A stretch of 64,000 bases of DNA from Pseudomonas sp. 6D_7.1_Bac1 (GTDB lineage Bacteria > Pseudomonadota > Gammaproteobacteria > Pseudomonadales > Pseudomonadaceae): positions 85,421 through 149,420 of the forward strand of contig NZ_JANLNW010000011.1 in assembly GCF_025465945.1 (NCBI RefSeq), given 5' to 3'. Below, piece by piece: positions 8,646 through 17,722 of this stretch. Below the pieces are notes generated by a model, which was given only the letters and a program-made list of their open reading frames with translations, was not told where the DNA came from and ran no database searches. Position numbers and translations under genes: made by a program. Positions within the stretch are counted from its first letter, which is position 1. Each line of letters begins with the position of its first letter.

Positions 8646-9341
8646 TCAACCATCAGTTTGATGGCAACCGAGCTGCCATTGAACTGATGGGTACTGCGAG
8701 TCAAGGATCGCACCGTAAGCCAGACAAAAAACCCCCTCCCCTTGCACCTGGCAATAATGAATCTGCCCACTACTGACGGGGGGGTCAACCACGACCTGCG
8801 CCACCCCGCTGACGCCAGCCTGCGGGATGACACAAAAGCTGCCAAGCGATTGGGTCAGCCCCGTCCCACGAGCCTTTAGCCAAGCTTCCTTCATACTCCA
8901 GACCTGCGTAAAGCGAAGAAGATAGTTGGCTTCGTCAAGCGCCAGCCAGCGTCGCTCATCTGGATGGAAAAAGCGTTGTGCGATGGTTTTTTTTACCGCA
9001 ACTTTTCCGCTGACTTTTTCCAGATCAACCCCGACATCATATCCGCGACACAGGGCAATGGCGGCCGAATGAGCGCTGTGGGTCAAGTTAAAGCGCAGCC
9101 AGGAGTGCTCCGGGAGCCAAGGTTTACCGGTATAGGTTCTGGCGATATGCAATTGATCGACCGGGATTGCCAAGTAGGCCGCCAGCACCTGATGCAACCA
9201 ACGTTGCGCCCGTTGGCGAACCGTCATTCCCGGCACCGCATCATTAAAGTGCTGCAGGAGGCAAACCCCCCGGCCTTCGATCAACTCAGGCAGGGGATTG
9301 CAGCGGTAAATTAATGGTGACTTTGCAACCGGTCTGCTCAT
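8646..9341 (-). CDS. Sfp-type 4'-phosphopantetheinyl transferase
   Basis: 231 residues from the chosen ATG at 9341, which has GGA upstream and overlaps the kinase gene by about 55 bases. The Sfp signature is present: V-G-V-D-L-E (Mg-binding Asp and Glu) and W-S-M-K-E-A-W-L-K-A-R-G-T-G. It transfers the phosphopantetheine arm of CoA to the Ser of carrier proteins, here presumably the ACP at 20754-21014 and any NRPS/PKS carriers left of the window. It is the last gene of the exporter/regulator operon, so carrier-protein activation is probably co-regulated with export by the sigma-54 system. Confidence 0.93.
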   Translation of the reverse strand: MSRPVAKSPLIYRCNPLPELIEGRGVCLLQHFNDAVPGMTVRQRAQRWLHQVLAAYLAIPVDQLHIARTYTGKPWLPEHSWLRFNLTHSAHSAAIALCRGYDVGVDLEKVSGKVAVKKTIAQRFFHPDERRWLALDEANYLLRFTQVWSMKEAWLKARGTGLTQSLGSFCVIPQAGVSGVAQVVVDPPVSSGQIHYCQVQGEGVFCLAYGAILDSQYPSVQWQLGCHQTDG

Positions 9342-10611
9342 GGCGATTTTCCAGGGACAAGTAGCCGCCGTGGCTTTCAGCAATTTGTCTGCACAAAATA
9401 AGGCCGATGCCGGTGCCATTGGGTTTGGTGGTATAGAAAGGCACGAACAGATTTTTCGGATTAGTCAGCCCTACTCCCCGATCAAGGATGGTGATCAGTA
9501 AGCGCCCCTTCTCCTCAGCCCACTCGATATCGATACTGTCAGTGCTGCTGCCCATCGACTCATCGGCATTTTTGATCAAATTGATCAACAACTGATGGAT
9601 CTGTACCCGGTCGAGACTGGCCATCAGCGGACGCGGCCCGCTCAGGGTAATCACACGGTGAGAGAACAGCAGCGGCAGCTCGGCAACCAGGGCAGTCAAA
9701 TCCACCCGTTCCTTCAGCGCCGGGGCCAGTTTGCTCAGTTGCCGATAACTGCTGATAAAGGCGATAAGCTCGCGTGCCCGCCGGTTAATCAGATCGATGC
9801 CCTCGGTAAAACCGGCAGGCAGGTTTTCAGAATGATGGCGGTAATGCTGTTGCAACATTTGGCTGATGGACGCGATGGGGCTGAGGGAGTTGTTGATTTC
9901 GTGGCTTATCACACGCAATAAATCTTGCCAGGCTTTTTGCTCTTCCTGACGCAACATGTCGTCAACGTCACTGACAAACAACAGCACGTTCTGAACACCA
10001 TCCACCATGTAGGTGTCACTGGTCACTTTGTACCGACCCGGTCGCCCTTCATGATCGGACACGACGGGATGCTCAGTGTTGGCATTCTGCAAAAGATTAT
10101 CTAACTGCCAGGTACTGGCCGTATCGCCAATCAACTTTTCCAGCGATGTGCCCAACATGCGGGAAGCTGCGCTGTTACACCAGATCAGACGATGGCTGCC
10201 GTCCAGGGCAAAGATGGCAACCGTGATATTGGAGATCACTTTTTGCAGCAGAAAATCCATCTCCCGCTGCTGTTGGCGGTGGCGCGACAATTGACTGGAA
10301 ATATCATTGATTTGCTCAATGACCCCCTCAAAGGCCCCCGCTCCATTGGTCACCCCACGCAGGCTGAAATCTTCCTGTTCCACCGCTTCCAGCAAGTTGG
10401 ATATGACGTTTATTTTGTAAATCAATTGCTGAAAAAAGTGATAGCAAAAATAAACCATCGTCACACACAGAATAAACAGGGTGAAGAATTTAAGGTAAAT
10501 GGACTGTTGCGGAAAAAGCCAAAGCAGCAGGTAAGCAATAATTCCGCCTACCGGCGACAGACTGCACAGCAGCAGGTGACGTATTTCAAATGAATGGAAA
10601 AATTTACTCAT
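9286..10611 (-). CDS. Sensor histidine kinase (PAS, NtrY-like)
   Basis: 441 residues. Two hydrophobic helices (about 14-33 and 40-58) are separated by only a few residues, so there is no periplasmic sensor domain. A HAMP-like linker (about 60-110), a PAS domain (about 118-215, with G-S-H-R-L-I-W-C-N), a dimerisation/phosphoacceptor helix with His237 in V-I-S-H-E-I-N-N, and an ATPase domain with N-L-I-K-N-A-D-E-S and G-T-G-I-G-L follow. The start overlaps the regulator stop by 8 bases. It likely phosphorylates the NtrC-type regulator encoded directly upstream. With no external domain, the signal is probably a membrane state or a cytoplasmic ligand of the PAS domain. Confidence 0.92.
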   Translation of the reverse strand: MSKFFHSFEIRHLLLCSLSPVGGIIAYLLLWLFPQQSIYLKFFTLFILCVTMVYFCYHFFQQLIYKINVISNLLEAVEQEDFSLRGVTNGAGAFEGVIEQINDISSQLSRHRQQQREMDFLLQKVISNITVAIFALDGSHRLIWCNSAASRMLGTSLEKLIGDTASTWQLDNLLQNANTEHPVVSDHEGRPGRYKVTSDTYMVDGVQNVLLFVSDVDDMLRQEEQKAWQDLLRVISHEINNSLSPIASISQMLQQHYRHHSENLPAGFTEGIDLINRRARELIAFISSYRQLSKLAPALKERVDLTALVAELPLLFSHRVITLSGPRPLMASLDRVQIHQLLINLIKNADESMGSSTDSIDIEWAEEKGRLLITILDRGVGLTNPKNLFVPFYTTKPNGTGIGLILCRQIAESHGGYLSLENRHEQTGCKVTINLPLQSPA

Positions 10612-12016
10612 GGCAAATTTTTAGTTTTTCAAGCCTGCGATAAAAAGCACTGCGGCTCAGCCCCAGCGATTCCGCAGCCTTGACCGCATTGCCGTCATAT
10701 TGACGCAGGCGCTGTAACAGTAAGGTTTCTTCGGCTTCGGCCAGAGTGCACGCGTCCGTCAATCCCGACGACAAGTCAGTGACCGGACACACTGCGCTCT
10801 GGGATGACACCGAAAACGGCAAGCAGAGGTCGTCCAGATCAATCACATTGGCGCGACACAGCAACACGGCGCGTTCTAACAGATGGCTAAGCTCTCGGAT
10901 ATTCCCAGGCCATGAATAATCAAGCAGCCCCTGGCGTGCCTGAGGCAATAATATCGGCCGGGGTTTGTTGTACTTACGCGCAAAACGTTTCAGGAAGCGC
11001 TCAGTCAGCGGCTCAATATCTTCCAGCCGTTCGCGCAGAGGCGGCAACTGGATTTGAATCAGGTTCATTCGGTACAACAGATCCTGACGGAATCGCCCCT
11101 CTACCACGGCCTTTTCCAAGTCCGAATTGGTGGCGGCGATGATCCGGCATTGAGTGGTCTGGGTGCGCGAAGATCCGACGCGCTCAAACTGCCGCTCTTC
11201 CAGCACCCGTAATAGCTTCACTTGCTGTGTCAGAGGCAAGTTACCGATTTCATCGAGGAACAGCGTCCCTTTATCTGCCAATTCAAATCGGCCGATACGG
11301 TTCTCCCGCGCATCGGTAAAGGCCCCTTTTACATGGCCAAACATCTCACTTTCAAACAATTGCTCGTTAATGCACCCCATATTCACTTCGACAATACTGT
11401 GCTCGGAGCGCGAGGAAATCTGGTGAATATAACGCGCAAGCAGGCTTTTACCGGTGCCATTTTCGCCCAGGATCAGCATGCTGGTATCGGTCACCGCGAC
11501 CTTTTCCACCAGGCTGATCAGCCGTTTCATCGCCGGTGAGCGGACAACCCATTCGCTGTCCATATCATCTTCGAGCGCCAGTTTAAGCAGTTTGTTCTCT
11601 TCGCGCAGGCAATTGCCTGAGCGGTGCGCCTGACTCAGGGTAATTTGCTGCTGAACGATGCTCAGCAAACGCTCATTATCCCAGGGCTTTTGAATAAAAT
11701 CGGCAGCTCCCGCACGCATGGCGTTGACGACAATGTCTACGCTTCCCCACCCCGTCATCGCGACAGCAGGCAAGCAATCATCGAACTTCTTCAGCTCGGC
11801 CAGCAACTGCAACCCTTCCATGCCTGACGTGGTGTCTTTCTGAAAGTTCATGTCCATCAATACCAGATCAATAGGCTTGGCGGACAAATGTGCAAGCAGG
11901 CGATTGGCTTGTGTTTCCAAGGTCACGTCGTACCCTTGCATGCGCAATAAGATATCGAGGCTGGTCAGGATTCCCGCGTCATCGTCTATAACAAGGAGAT
12001 GTTTTTTATCGTTCAT
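10604..12016 (-). CDS. NtrC-type sigma-54-dependent response regulator
   Basis: About 470 residues from the ATG at 12016 (an alternative at 12025 is in frame). The receiver domain has V-I-D-D-D and the phosphoacceptor Asp55 in L-V-L-M-D. The AAA+ domain has Walker A G-E-N-G-T-G-K-S, the sigma-54 contact loop G-A-F-T-D-A, Walker B L-F-L-D-E-I-G and the R-fingers region. The C-terminus is a Fis-type helix-turn-helix (A-A-E-S-L-G-L-S-R-S-A-F-Y-R-R-L). It should activate -24/-12 promoters, and two good ones exist at the head of its own operon (16544-16559) and before the AraC gene (16848-16862). Cognate kinase is encoded just downstream. Confidence 0.95.
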   Translation of the reverse strand: MNDKKHLLVIDDDAGILTSLDILLRMQGYDVTLETQANRLLAHLSAKPIDLVLMDMNFQKDTTSGMEGLQLLAELKKFDDCLPAVAMTGWGSVDIVVNAMRAGAADFIQKPWDNERLLSIVQQQITLSQAHRSGNCLREENKLLKLALEDDMDSEWVVRSPAMKRLISLVEKVAVTDTSMLILGENGTGKSLLARYIHQISSRSEHSIVEVNMGCINEQLFESEMFGHVKGAFTDARENRIGRFELADKGTLFLDEIGNLPLTQQVKLLRVLEERQFERVGSSRTQTTQCRIIAATNSDLEKAVVEGRFRQDLLYRMNLIQIQLPPLRERLEDIEPLTERFLKRFARKYNKPRPILLPQARQGLLDYSWPGNIRELSHLLERAVLLCRANVIDLDDLCLPFSVSSQSAVCPVTDLSSGLTDACTLAEAEETLLLQRLRQYDGNAVKAAESLGLSRSAFYRRLEKLKICHE

Positions 12017-12064
12017 TTTAAGCATCCAGCTTGTACCACCGTGCCCAGGGAGCACGGCGATCGT

Positions 12065-14494
12065 TTATTCATAACGAATCGCGTCAGCGGGCGACATGTT
12101 GGTTACCCGTCGGGAAGGAAGCCAGACCGCCAGCGCCACAACCAGCGAAATCATCACTGCCACCATCCAGAACAGGAGCACAAAGGGCGTGTTTCCGTTA
12201 CCCAGAACGCGCGTCAATTTGGGAGCAACAAAGAATGCCAGAGGCAAGCCAATGATAAGGCCGGTCAGTAATTGCTTACCGCCCTGGATCATCAGCATAC
12301 GTAACAAATTGTTCTCAGTAGCACCCATGGCCATGCGTAAGCCAATTTCCTGGGTACGCTGATTAATCAAGTTGCACATCACCGCATAGATACCCGTCGC
12401 AGCCAGTATCATCGCCACCAGACCGAATAACATGAAAAGATTGGCAATAAAATGCAAACCGGCGGTATTGCGGGCCAAGCGTTGATTCAATGTCTGGATC
12501 TGATTGACAGAAAGATCGCTGTCAACCTGACGGACCGCGCTGATAAGCGCAGGCCCGACCGTTTCAGGATGCTTGGCTCGCAGCACCAGCATTAATGAGG
12601 AAGCGGGTTGCTGCTCCAGAGAACGGTACACCGTGGTGCGGTGGCGGAATGCGCTGAAAGGTCGCCCATGAATCACGCTGGGCACCACACCCACTACGTT
12701 ATACCAGCGTTGGTCATCGGTATCGCGAAAATGCAGGCGCTTGCCAATCACATCACGTTCTCCAGGCCAGAACTGTTCAGCAAAGGACTGGCTGACTACG
12801 ACCACCTGTTGTGAGTCCTGAGTATCATTGTGGGCGAATTCCCTGCCCGCTTTGGGCGTAATACCCATCGCAGACAGGCTACCCGGCATGACCTGCACAT
12901 CATTGACCATCGGATAAGACCAACGCTCATTGCTATTGTTGGTCGACGAGTCGACATCCACCTGGCGCGGCACGGTGAACTGCCCGACGGCACTGGTGGT
13001 TAATGCTGCGCTTTCAACCCCGGAAATCGCACTGGCGGCGTCTTGCAGGCGCTGGTAAAACAGGATACGGCTTGCATCATCAGGGTAATTATTAACGTTA
13101 AGGTGGATTTGCGCGGTCAGATACTTACTGGTGTCAACACCGTAATCAGTTCGGGTCGCTTGATAGACCAATAACGCGAACAGCGCACTGATACACAGGA
13201 TGGAGCAGGAGAGCCCCACTTCAAAGATAACCAGAATCCGCGAAACCCGACCTGCGCCACGGCTCTGCGCGCCACGGGTGCCATCACGCAGAACATCATT
13301 GAAATTGCCATGGACTATTTTCCAGGCCGGTAATGCGCTGGTGAGCACAGCAGTGATGATCACCAAGATAAGGGCATTGAGGATCATCATATTATCGAGT
13401 GACAGCTGCCACCAGAAAGGGATCTTATTCGGTACGAAACCAGGCAGTATCGTATTGGTTATCTCCAGACCCCATGCAGCCAGCAGGACCGCCACTACAC
13501 CGGACATAAAACAGATAAATAAACTTTCCAACATCATTTGCAGTACTAAGCGGCCTGCGGGAGAACCCAGCGCCACCCGGATCGCTATCTCTTTGGAACG
13601 CTCAGTCGTTCTTGCCAACAATAAATTTCCGACATTACAGCAAGCCAGTAGCAGTACAAAACTGACGGCGAACAGCATGACGATAAAGATCGGCAAGGTC
13701 TCTTCACCCATAAAGTTTTCCTGGAAAGTTAATACCTGAGCTGAAAGCCCTTTATTACTTTCCGGGTGCTCCAAGGCTAGTGACTGCATCACTCTATTCA
13801 GGTCGCGGTTGGCATCCTCAAGGGTCACGCCGGGCTTCAAACGCGCATAGACCGACACTTCCGGAGCGCCTTTACGCACCAGGTACTGCGAAAGTTCAAG
13901 CTGTGAAGGCAGCCAGAGGTCATGGAAGAAGGGGAAGGCAAAATTTTGCGGCATGATGCCGACGATGCGCGTATGTATGCCGTTGATCGTGATATCGCGG
14001 CCAATAAGTTGCGCATCGGAAGCAAAGTAGTTTTGCCACATTGCGTAGCTGATCACCGCGACAGGCTCAGCCCCCGACTGAACGTCTTCGTGATTCAGCA
14101 CACGACCCCGAAATGGCTGAATAGCTGCATATGAGAACATATCCGGAGTATTTCTGATGGCCATATAGGAAACGGCCTTGCTGCCATCACTGATATCCGC
14201 GCGCTCTGCGTAGAAATACCCCATATCGTCAAGCTGGGTGGTGAGCGCCTTGATGTCGCTGTAGTCCATGAAGTTCAGCCCGGAATCACTCAGGCTGACA
14301 CCATTCACGGTCGGATTGACCAACACCATGCTTTTGCCGTCCGGATAAGGGAGCGGAGTGAACATAATGGTATTGATCACCGAAAACATATAAAGGGTCA
14401 GCGCCAGTCCACAGGACATAATCAGCACGGTAACAAAAGTAAAGCCGGGGCTTTTTAGAAGTAACCGCAAGGCATAACGAATGTCAAAAAGCAT
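12065..14494 (-). CDS. MacB-like ABC exporter permease (tandem FtsX domains)
   Basis: 809 residues. The layout is one N-terminal transmembrane helix, a large periplasmic MacB-type domain (about 50-270), three helices, a second periplasmic domain (about 450-680) and three or four C-terminal helices ending in F-x-P-S-R-R-V-T-N-M-S-P-A-D-A-I-R-Y-E. This is a fused double-FtsX permease, the form found where one long chain replaces two identical MacB subunits. It begins one base after the ATPase stop. With the HlyD-like adaptor and ATPase it should form a tripartite exporter that needs an outer-membrane factor encoded elsewhere. Likely cargo is the cluster product; this is inference from context. 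Confidence 0.92.
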   Translation of the reverse strand: MLFDIRYALRLLLKSPGFTFVTVLIMSCGLALTLYMFSVINTIMFTPLPYPDGKSMVLVNPTVNGVSLSDSGLNFMDYSDIKALTTQLDDMGYFYAERADISDGSKAVSYMAIRNTPDMFSYAAIQPFRGRVLNHEDVQSGAEPVAVISYAMWQNYFASDAQLIGRDITINGIHTRIVGIMPQNFAFPFFHDLWLPSQLELSQYLVRKGAPEVSVYARLKPGVTLEDANRDLNRVMQSLALEHPESNKGLSAQVLTFQENFMGEETLPIFIVMLFAVSFVLLLACCNVGNLLLARTTERSKEIAIRVALGSPAGRLVLQMMLESLFICFMSGVVAVLLAAWGLEITNTILPGFVPNKIPFWWQLSLDNMMILNALILVIITAVLTSALPAWKIVHGNFNDVLRDGTRGAQSRGAGRVSRILVIFEVGLSCSILCISALFALLVYQATRTDYGVDTSKYLTAQIHLNVNNYPDDASRILFYQRLQDAASAISGVESAALTTSAVGQFTVPRQVDVDSSTNNSNERWSYPMVNDVQVMPGSLSAMGITPKAGREFAHNDTQDSQQVVVVSQSFAEQFWPGERDVIGKRLHFRDTDDQRWYNVVGVVPSVIHGRPFSAFRHRTTVYRSLEQQPASSLMLVLRAKHPETVGPALISAVRQVDSDLSVNQIQTLNQRLARNTAGLHFIANLFMLFGLVAMILAATGIYAVMCNLINQRTQEIGLRMAMGATENNLLRMLMIQGGKQLLTGLIIGLPLAFFVAPKLTRVLGNGNTPFVLLFWMVAVMISLVVALAVWLPSRRVTNMSPADAIRYE

Positions 14495-14495
14495 C

Positions 14496-15215
14496 TTATG
14501 CTTCCTTCACCAGGGTCAGTTGCGGCGCCAGTTCCCCATCTCCGACGACCTTCCCGTCAGACAGAACAATACTGCGCTGTGCACGCTCAGCCGAGCGCGG
14601 ATCGTGGGTCACGATGCAGATCGTGGTACCTTCCTGATGCAACTTATCGAGGATATTCAATACCGCTTCTGCGTTGTGCGAATCCAGGTTACCGGTGGGT
14701 TCGTCCGCAAGAATGATTGATGGATTACCCACGATAGCCCGAGCCACCGCGACGCGCTGCTGCTGCCCGCCGGAGAGTTGTGAAGGATAGTGACGGCTAC
14801 GGTGGGACATATTGACCTTGGCCAAGGCCTCGGCTACCCGCAGTTGCTGTTCAGATTTGGAAATATCACTGCGGTAGGTCAATGGCAGCGCGACATTTTC
14901 CTCAATCGTTAGATCACTGATGAGGTTGAACGACTGAAAGATGAAGCCGATGTCTCGATTACGCACCTGCGCACGCTGTTTCTTGGAAATATTTTCGACA
15001 TTGTGCCCCGCCAACTGATAAGTGCCGCTTGAAGCAGTATCCAGCAGCCCCAGGACTGAGAGCAGAGTAGATTTCCCACAGCCTGAGGGCCCCGATATTG
15101 CCACGTACTCGCCTTTTGAAATGGTGAGCGTGATCTTGCTGAGCGCATGGGTTTCGATTTCATCAGTCAGGAAAATTTTATTTACATCAGTCAGTTCTAC
15201 CAAAGGTTCCATCAT
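14496..15215 (-). CDS. MacB/LolD-type ABC exporter ATPase
   Basis: 239 residues, the normal length for a free-standing MacB/LolD-class ATPase. Walker A is G-P-S-G-C-G-K-S-T, the signature is [14 protein letters not shown], and Walker B is [12 protein letters not shown]. It starts with two Met codons behind GGAGACAATA. It lies between the adaptor and permease genes in the minus-strand operon, so it energises the FtsX-type permease at 12065-14494. Unlike canonical MacB the ATPase and membrane parts are separate proteins. Confidence 0.95.
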   Translation of the reverse strand: MMEPLVELTDVNKIFLTDEIETHALSKITLTISKGEYVAISGPSGCGKSTLLSVLGLLDTASSGTYQLAGHNVENISKKQRAQVRNRDIGFIFQSFNLISDLTIEENVALPLTYRSDISKSEQQLRVAEALAKVNMSHRSRHYPSQLSGGQQQRVAVARAIVGNPSIILADEPTGNLDSHNAEAVLNILDKLHQEGTTICIVTHDPRSAERAQRSIVLSDGKVVGDGELAPQLTLVKEA

Positions 15216-15258
15216 TATTGTCTCCAGGGCATTGGTCCGTTAGCCGGCGCGGGTTGCA

Positions 15259-16509
15259 TCACTTGGCGATTTCAATCTGATCGGCACCCTGCCAGGCGGT
15301 GCTGTCACTGAGAATTATTTTGTCGCCAGCTTTAAGCCCGCTGGTGATCTGAATGTAGTCAGCGGAACCCTGCCCAAAATCCACTTTCATTTTGGTCGCT
15401 GAACGATCTTTTTCATCCAGCCGGTAGAGCATAGAGGGCAAGTTATTCTGCGCGAATGGCGGGCGCTCGACATACAGCGAATTATTGATTTTCGTCACCG
15501 CGATCAATCCATCGACACTCAGATCAGGACGTGCCTCCTGTGGCAGCGGCTGATTGAACGTCACATCCACCTTGACCGTACCGTTGGTAACCGCGGGATC
15601 AACCCTCGATAACACACCCGTAAACCGGCTCCGGCCCGTGTTGATCGTGACTGCCTGCCCGACCGCGAGATCGCGCGACTGCAATTCCGGCACTTTGAGT
15701 TCGGCATACAGCTCTTTCTCTTTGGCAAGGCGAGCAATATCACTGCCTACCGTTACCCGCTGTCCGACCTGGACTTTCACATCCTGCAAAATGCCATCTA
15801 TCGGCGATTTAACCTTGAGCGAATCAACCTCCTGCTGACTCAGCGCAACCAGTGACTCCATTTTGTTAAGGCGCATAAAGTTCGCCTTTATATCCGCCTC
15901 GACGCTGAGCTTAAGCGTCCTTAACCGTCGCTCTTCAAAACCGACCTGCTGAGTATACTGTTCAGTCAGAATGCGCGTGCTTTCATATTCCAGCCTTGGC
16001 ACGGCCTCAAGGTATTTTTTCTGGGCAGCAAGGCGCAGTGTAGATCCAAGTAATCGACTCTTCGCGTCCAGCATTAACGCCTCTTGATTGAGGATTTTAT
16101 TTTGCAGTTCGGCATTTTTTGCCTCGGTTTCTGCCCGGCGTGCGTTAAGTTCCAGCTGGTTCTCCTGATGCCGCTGTTCGAGCGTCGGATTACTCATAAC
16201 AACCAGTAATTGTCCCTTACTGACCTTCATTCCGGCCTTATAAATGACCTCCTCCACCCGAGCGTCAACATTCGCCGCCACCCAATTGATATCCCACGGT
16301 AAAAGCACCCCATTTCCACGCACCTCAACGGAGAAGTCACCATACTTGACCTCGGCAACCGTCACGCTGCTACGAGCCACCTGGTAAGGCGAGAACCGAT
16401 AGTTATAGATAATTAGCAACAGCGCTAGCAAAAAGACGCCACCAGCAATGGCCTTACTGTGCTTTTTCAGTACAAGTTTATTTCCCGGCCGCGGGATCGA
16501 AATATCCAT
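15259..16509 (-). CDS. HlyD/MacA-type periplasmic adaptor
   Basis: 416 residues from ATG 16509, chosen because the more upstream in-frame starts overlap the sigma-54 promoter at 16544-16559. One N-terminal transmembrane helix (about 22-41) anchors it. A lipoyl-like half (V-K-Y-G-D-F-S-V-E-V-R-G-N-G-V-L), a long coiled-coil hairpin rich in Glu, Arg and Leu (about 110-225), the second lipoyl half (V-K-S-P-I-D-G-I-L) and a beta-barrel follow. It is the first gene of the exporter operon and should bridge the permease to an outer-membrane channel. Confidence 0.92.
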   Translation of the reverse strand: MDISIPRPGNKLVLKKHSKAIAGGVFLLALLLIIYNYRFSPYQVARSSVTVAEVKYGDFSVEVRGNGVLLPWDINWVAANVDARVEEVIYKAGMKVSKGQLLVVMSNPTLEQRHQENQLELNARRAETEAKNAELQNKILNQEALMLDAKSRLLGSTLRLAAQKKYLEAVPRLEYESTRILTEQYTQQVGFEERRLRTLKLSVEADIKANFMRLNKMESLVALSQQEVDSLKVKSPIDGILQDVKVQVGQRVTVGSDIARLAKEKELYAELKVPELQSRDLAVGQAVTINTGRSRFTGVLSRVDPAVTNGTVKVDVTFNQPLPQEARPDLSVDGLIAVTKINNSLYVERPPFAQNNLPSMLYRLDEKDRSATKMKVDFGQGSADYIQITSGLKAGDKIILSDSTAWQGADQIEIAK

Positions 16510-16543
16510 AATAATACCATTGTTAACAACCTGCATAACCCAA

Positions 16544-16559
16544 AGCACATTTCATGCCA
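16544..16559 (-). promoter_or_regulatory. Sigma-54 (-24/-12) promoter of exporter/regulator operon
   Basis: Read on the minus strand the site is TGGCATGAAATGTGCT. The invariant GG and GC are present with the required ten bases between them; one base differs from the TTGC half. Transcription would start near 16533, giving a short leader to the adaptor start at 16509. The operon itself encodes an NtrC-type activator, as such a promoter needs. Confidence 0.72.
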
Positions 16560-16684
16560 AAGCAAAAAAAATATATAACTCACTGATATTTAAGAAGTAA
16601 TAATAGAACCAATACCTGAGCGGCTTATAACAGTGACTGGGCGTCTCATTTTCGGAACGACAGCAAAACGTGCACTTCTTATTA

Positions 16685-16735
16685 GCTGATTTCTATGGGT
16701 AAACCGTACGGAAATCAGCAATCCCAATACTGGGA
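16685..16735. promoter_or_regulatory. Paired palindromes, candidate activator-binding (enhancer) sites
   Basis: GCTGATTTC at 16685-16693 is repeated in inverted form at 16711-16719, and TCCCA-ATAC-TGGGA follows at 16722-16735. A weaker GGGA/TCCC inverted pair lies at 16773-16788. The block is 115-130 bases from both divergent sigma-54 promoters, the usual distance for NtrC-type activators. This is the main content of the 428-bp gap between 16509 and 16938. Which palindrome is bound cannot be told from one copy. Confidence 0.5.
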
Positions 16736-16847
16736 CATAAAATAAAACGCTGCGTAAAAACTTTTCGAAAATGGGATTTCATTTTCCCTAAATCGAGAAA
16801 TGCTTAAAAAACACTTAACAAACAACTACTTGAAACAGCTACAAATC

Positions 16848-16862
16848 TGGCATAGCAATTGC
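16848..16862 (+). promoter_or_regulatory. Sigma-54 (-24/-12) promoter of the AraC-type gene
   Basis: TGGCATAGCAATTGC matches the consensus TGGCAC-N5-TTGC at both invariant dinucleotides (GG at 16849-16850, GC at 16861-16862) with correct spacing. Transcription would begin around 16874, leaving a leader of about 60 bases before the AraC start at 16938. It points away from the exporter promoter at 16544-16559. Confidence 0.75.
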
Positions 16863-16937
16863 GTACTCATTAGCGAGTCGAAAGCCTATCCCAATAATAA
16901 AAATCTTCGCCATTGAGCGCTGCAGAACGGAGTCTGT

Positions 16938-17483
16938 ATGTGGGAACTTAAAATCTCGAATGCTGAAAAGACCCTCTTTACACAAAAAATAATGGACGAC
17001 CTGTATAAACGTCATTTTGAGATCTATGGCAAACATGCACATACAGAAAAAGCTCTGTGCATTGTCAAAATAATCAACTACATCGTAGAGAATATTTCAG
17101 AGGAGATTACCTTGGAAGACCTGGAGAAAATCTGTGGTAAAACCCGGTTCGATATTTGTCGAATGTTCAACCTGTTTTACAACGTGACGCCGATCAAGTG
17201 GATGTGGAGAGTCCGACTGGCACTGGCAAAGGAATTTATTCATCTGGCCCCGGAATGGTCATTAACCGATATCAGCTACGCATGCGGTTTTTCCTCCCTG
17301 CCGCATTTCTCTCGAAGCTTCAGTAAAACCTATAATGAAACACCGTTAAAATTCAAACAATACGTAATGAAGTCGACCAGGCCGGAAACGAAGAAAGAAT
17401 CCTCTGAGTATGATTCTATCTTTGGCATGCAAAGAAATGGCTTCTCACGCAACATGCTTATCAACAACATCAACTCATTATAA
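16938..17483 (+). CDS. AraC-type transcriptional regulator
   Basis: 181 residues with CGGAG six bases before the start. The C-terminal part (about 50-145) is an AraC double helix-turn-helix: I-T-L-E-D-L-E-K-I-C-G-K-T-R, then W-S-L-T-D-I-S-Y-A-C-G-F-S-S-L-P-H-F-S-R-S-F. The N-terminal ~45 residues are too short for a cupin sensor, so it may respond to its own level rather than to a ligand. Because a sigma-54 promoter precedes it, it is the likely second tier of a cascade (kinase, NtrC-type regulator, AraC) acting on the biosynthetic operons. Base composition is AT-rich like the rest of the cluster's regulatory centre. Confidence 0.9.
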   Translation: MWELKISNAEKTLFTQKIMDDLYKRHFEIYGKHAHTEKALCIVKIINYIVENISEEITLEDLEKICGKTRFDICRMFNLFYNVTPIKWMWRVRLALAKEFIHLAPEWSLTDISYACGFSSLPHFSRSFSKTYNETPLKFKQYVMKSTRPETKKESSEYDSIFGMQRNGFSRNMLINNINSL

Positions 17484-17722
17484 TCAATAAAAACCATCTG
17501 ATTATGCACGAACCTCAGGTCACTCGTACAATCGATAAGGCACGAAAAGTCCGCATCGCTGTGCAGCTGAAGTACCCTATTATCGGGCAAAGGCCGAAGC
17601 AACAGTTAAGGCGATACTCAAACTCGGCTGGAAAGGGTGGCGAGTGCTTGAGGTGAAGGCGGGAAAGCGCAGAGGTTGTACTCAGCTATCTCAATTGCCA
17701 TCAGCAATCAGGGGACGTAAAA

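Noticed and set aside
17484..17722. Short frames in the gap after the AraC gene (for example from about 17503)
   Set aside because: They look like decayed coding sequence but I could not link either frame to a family, and no start site supports them. I see nothing else in the gap.
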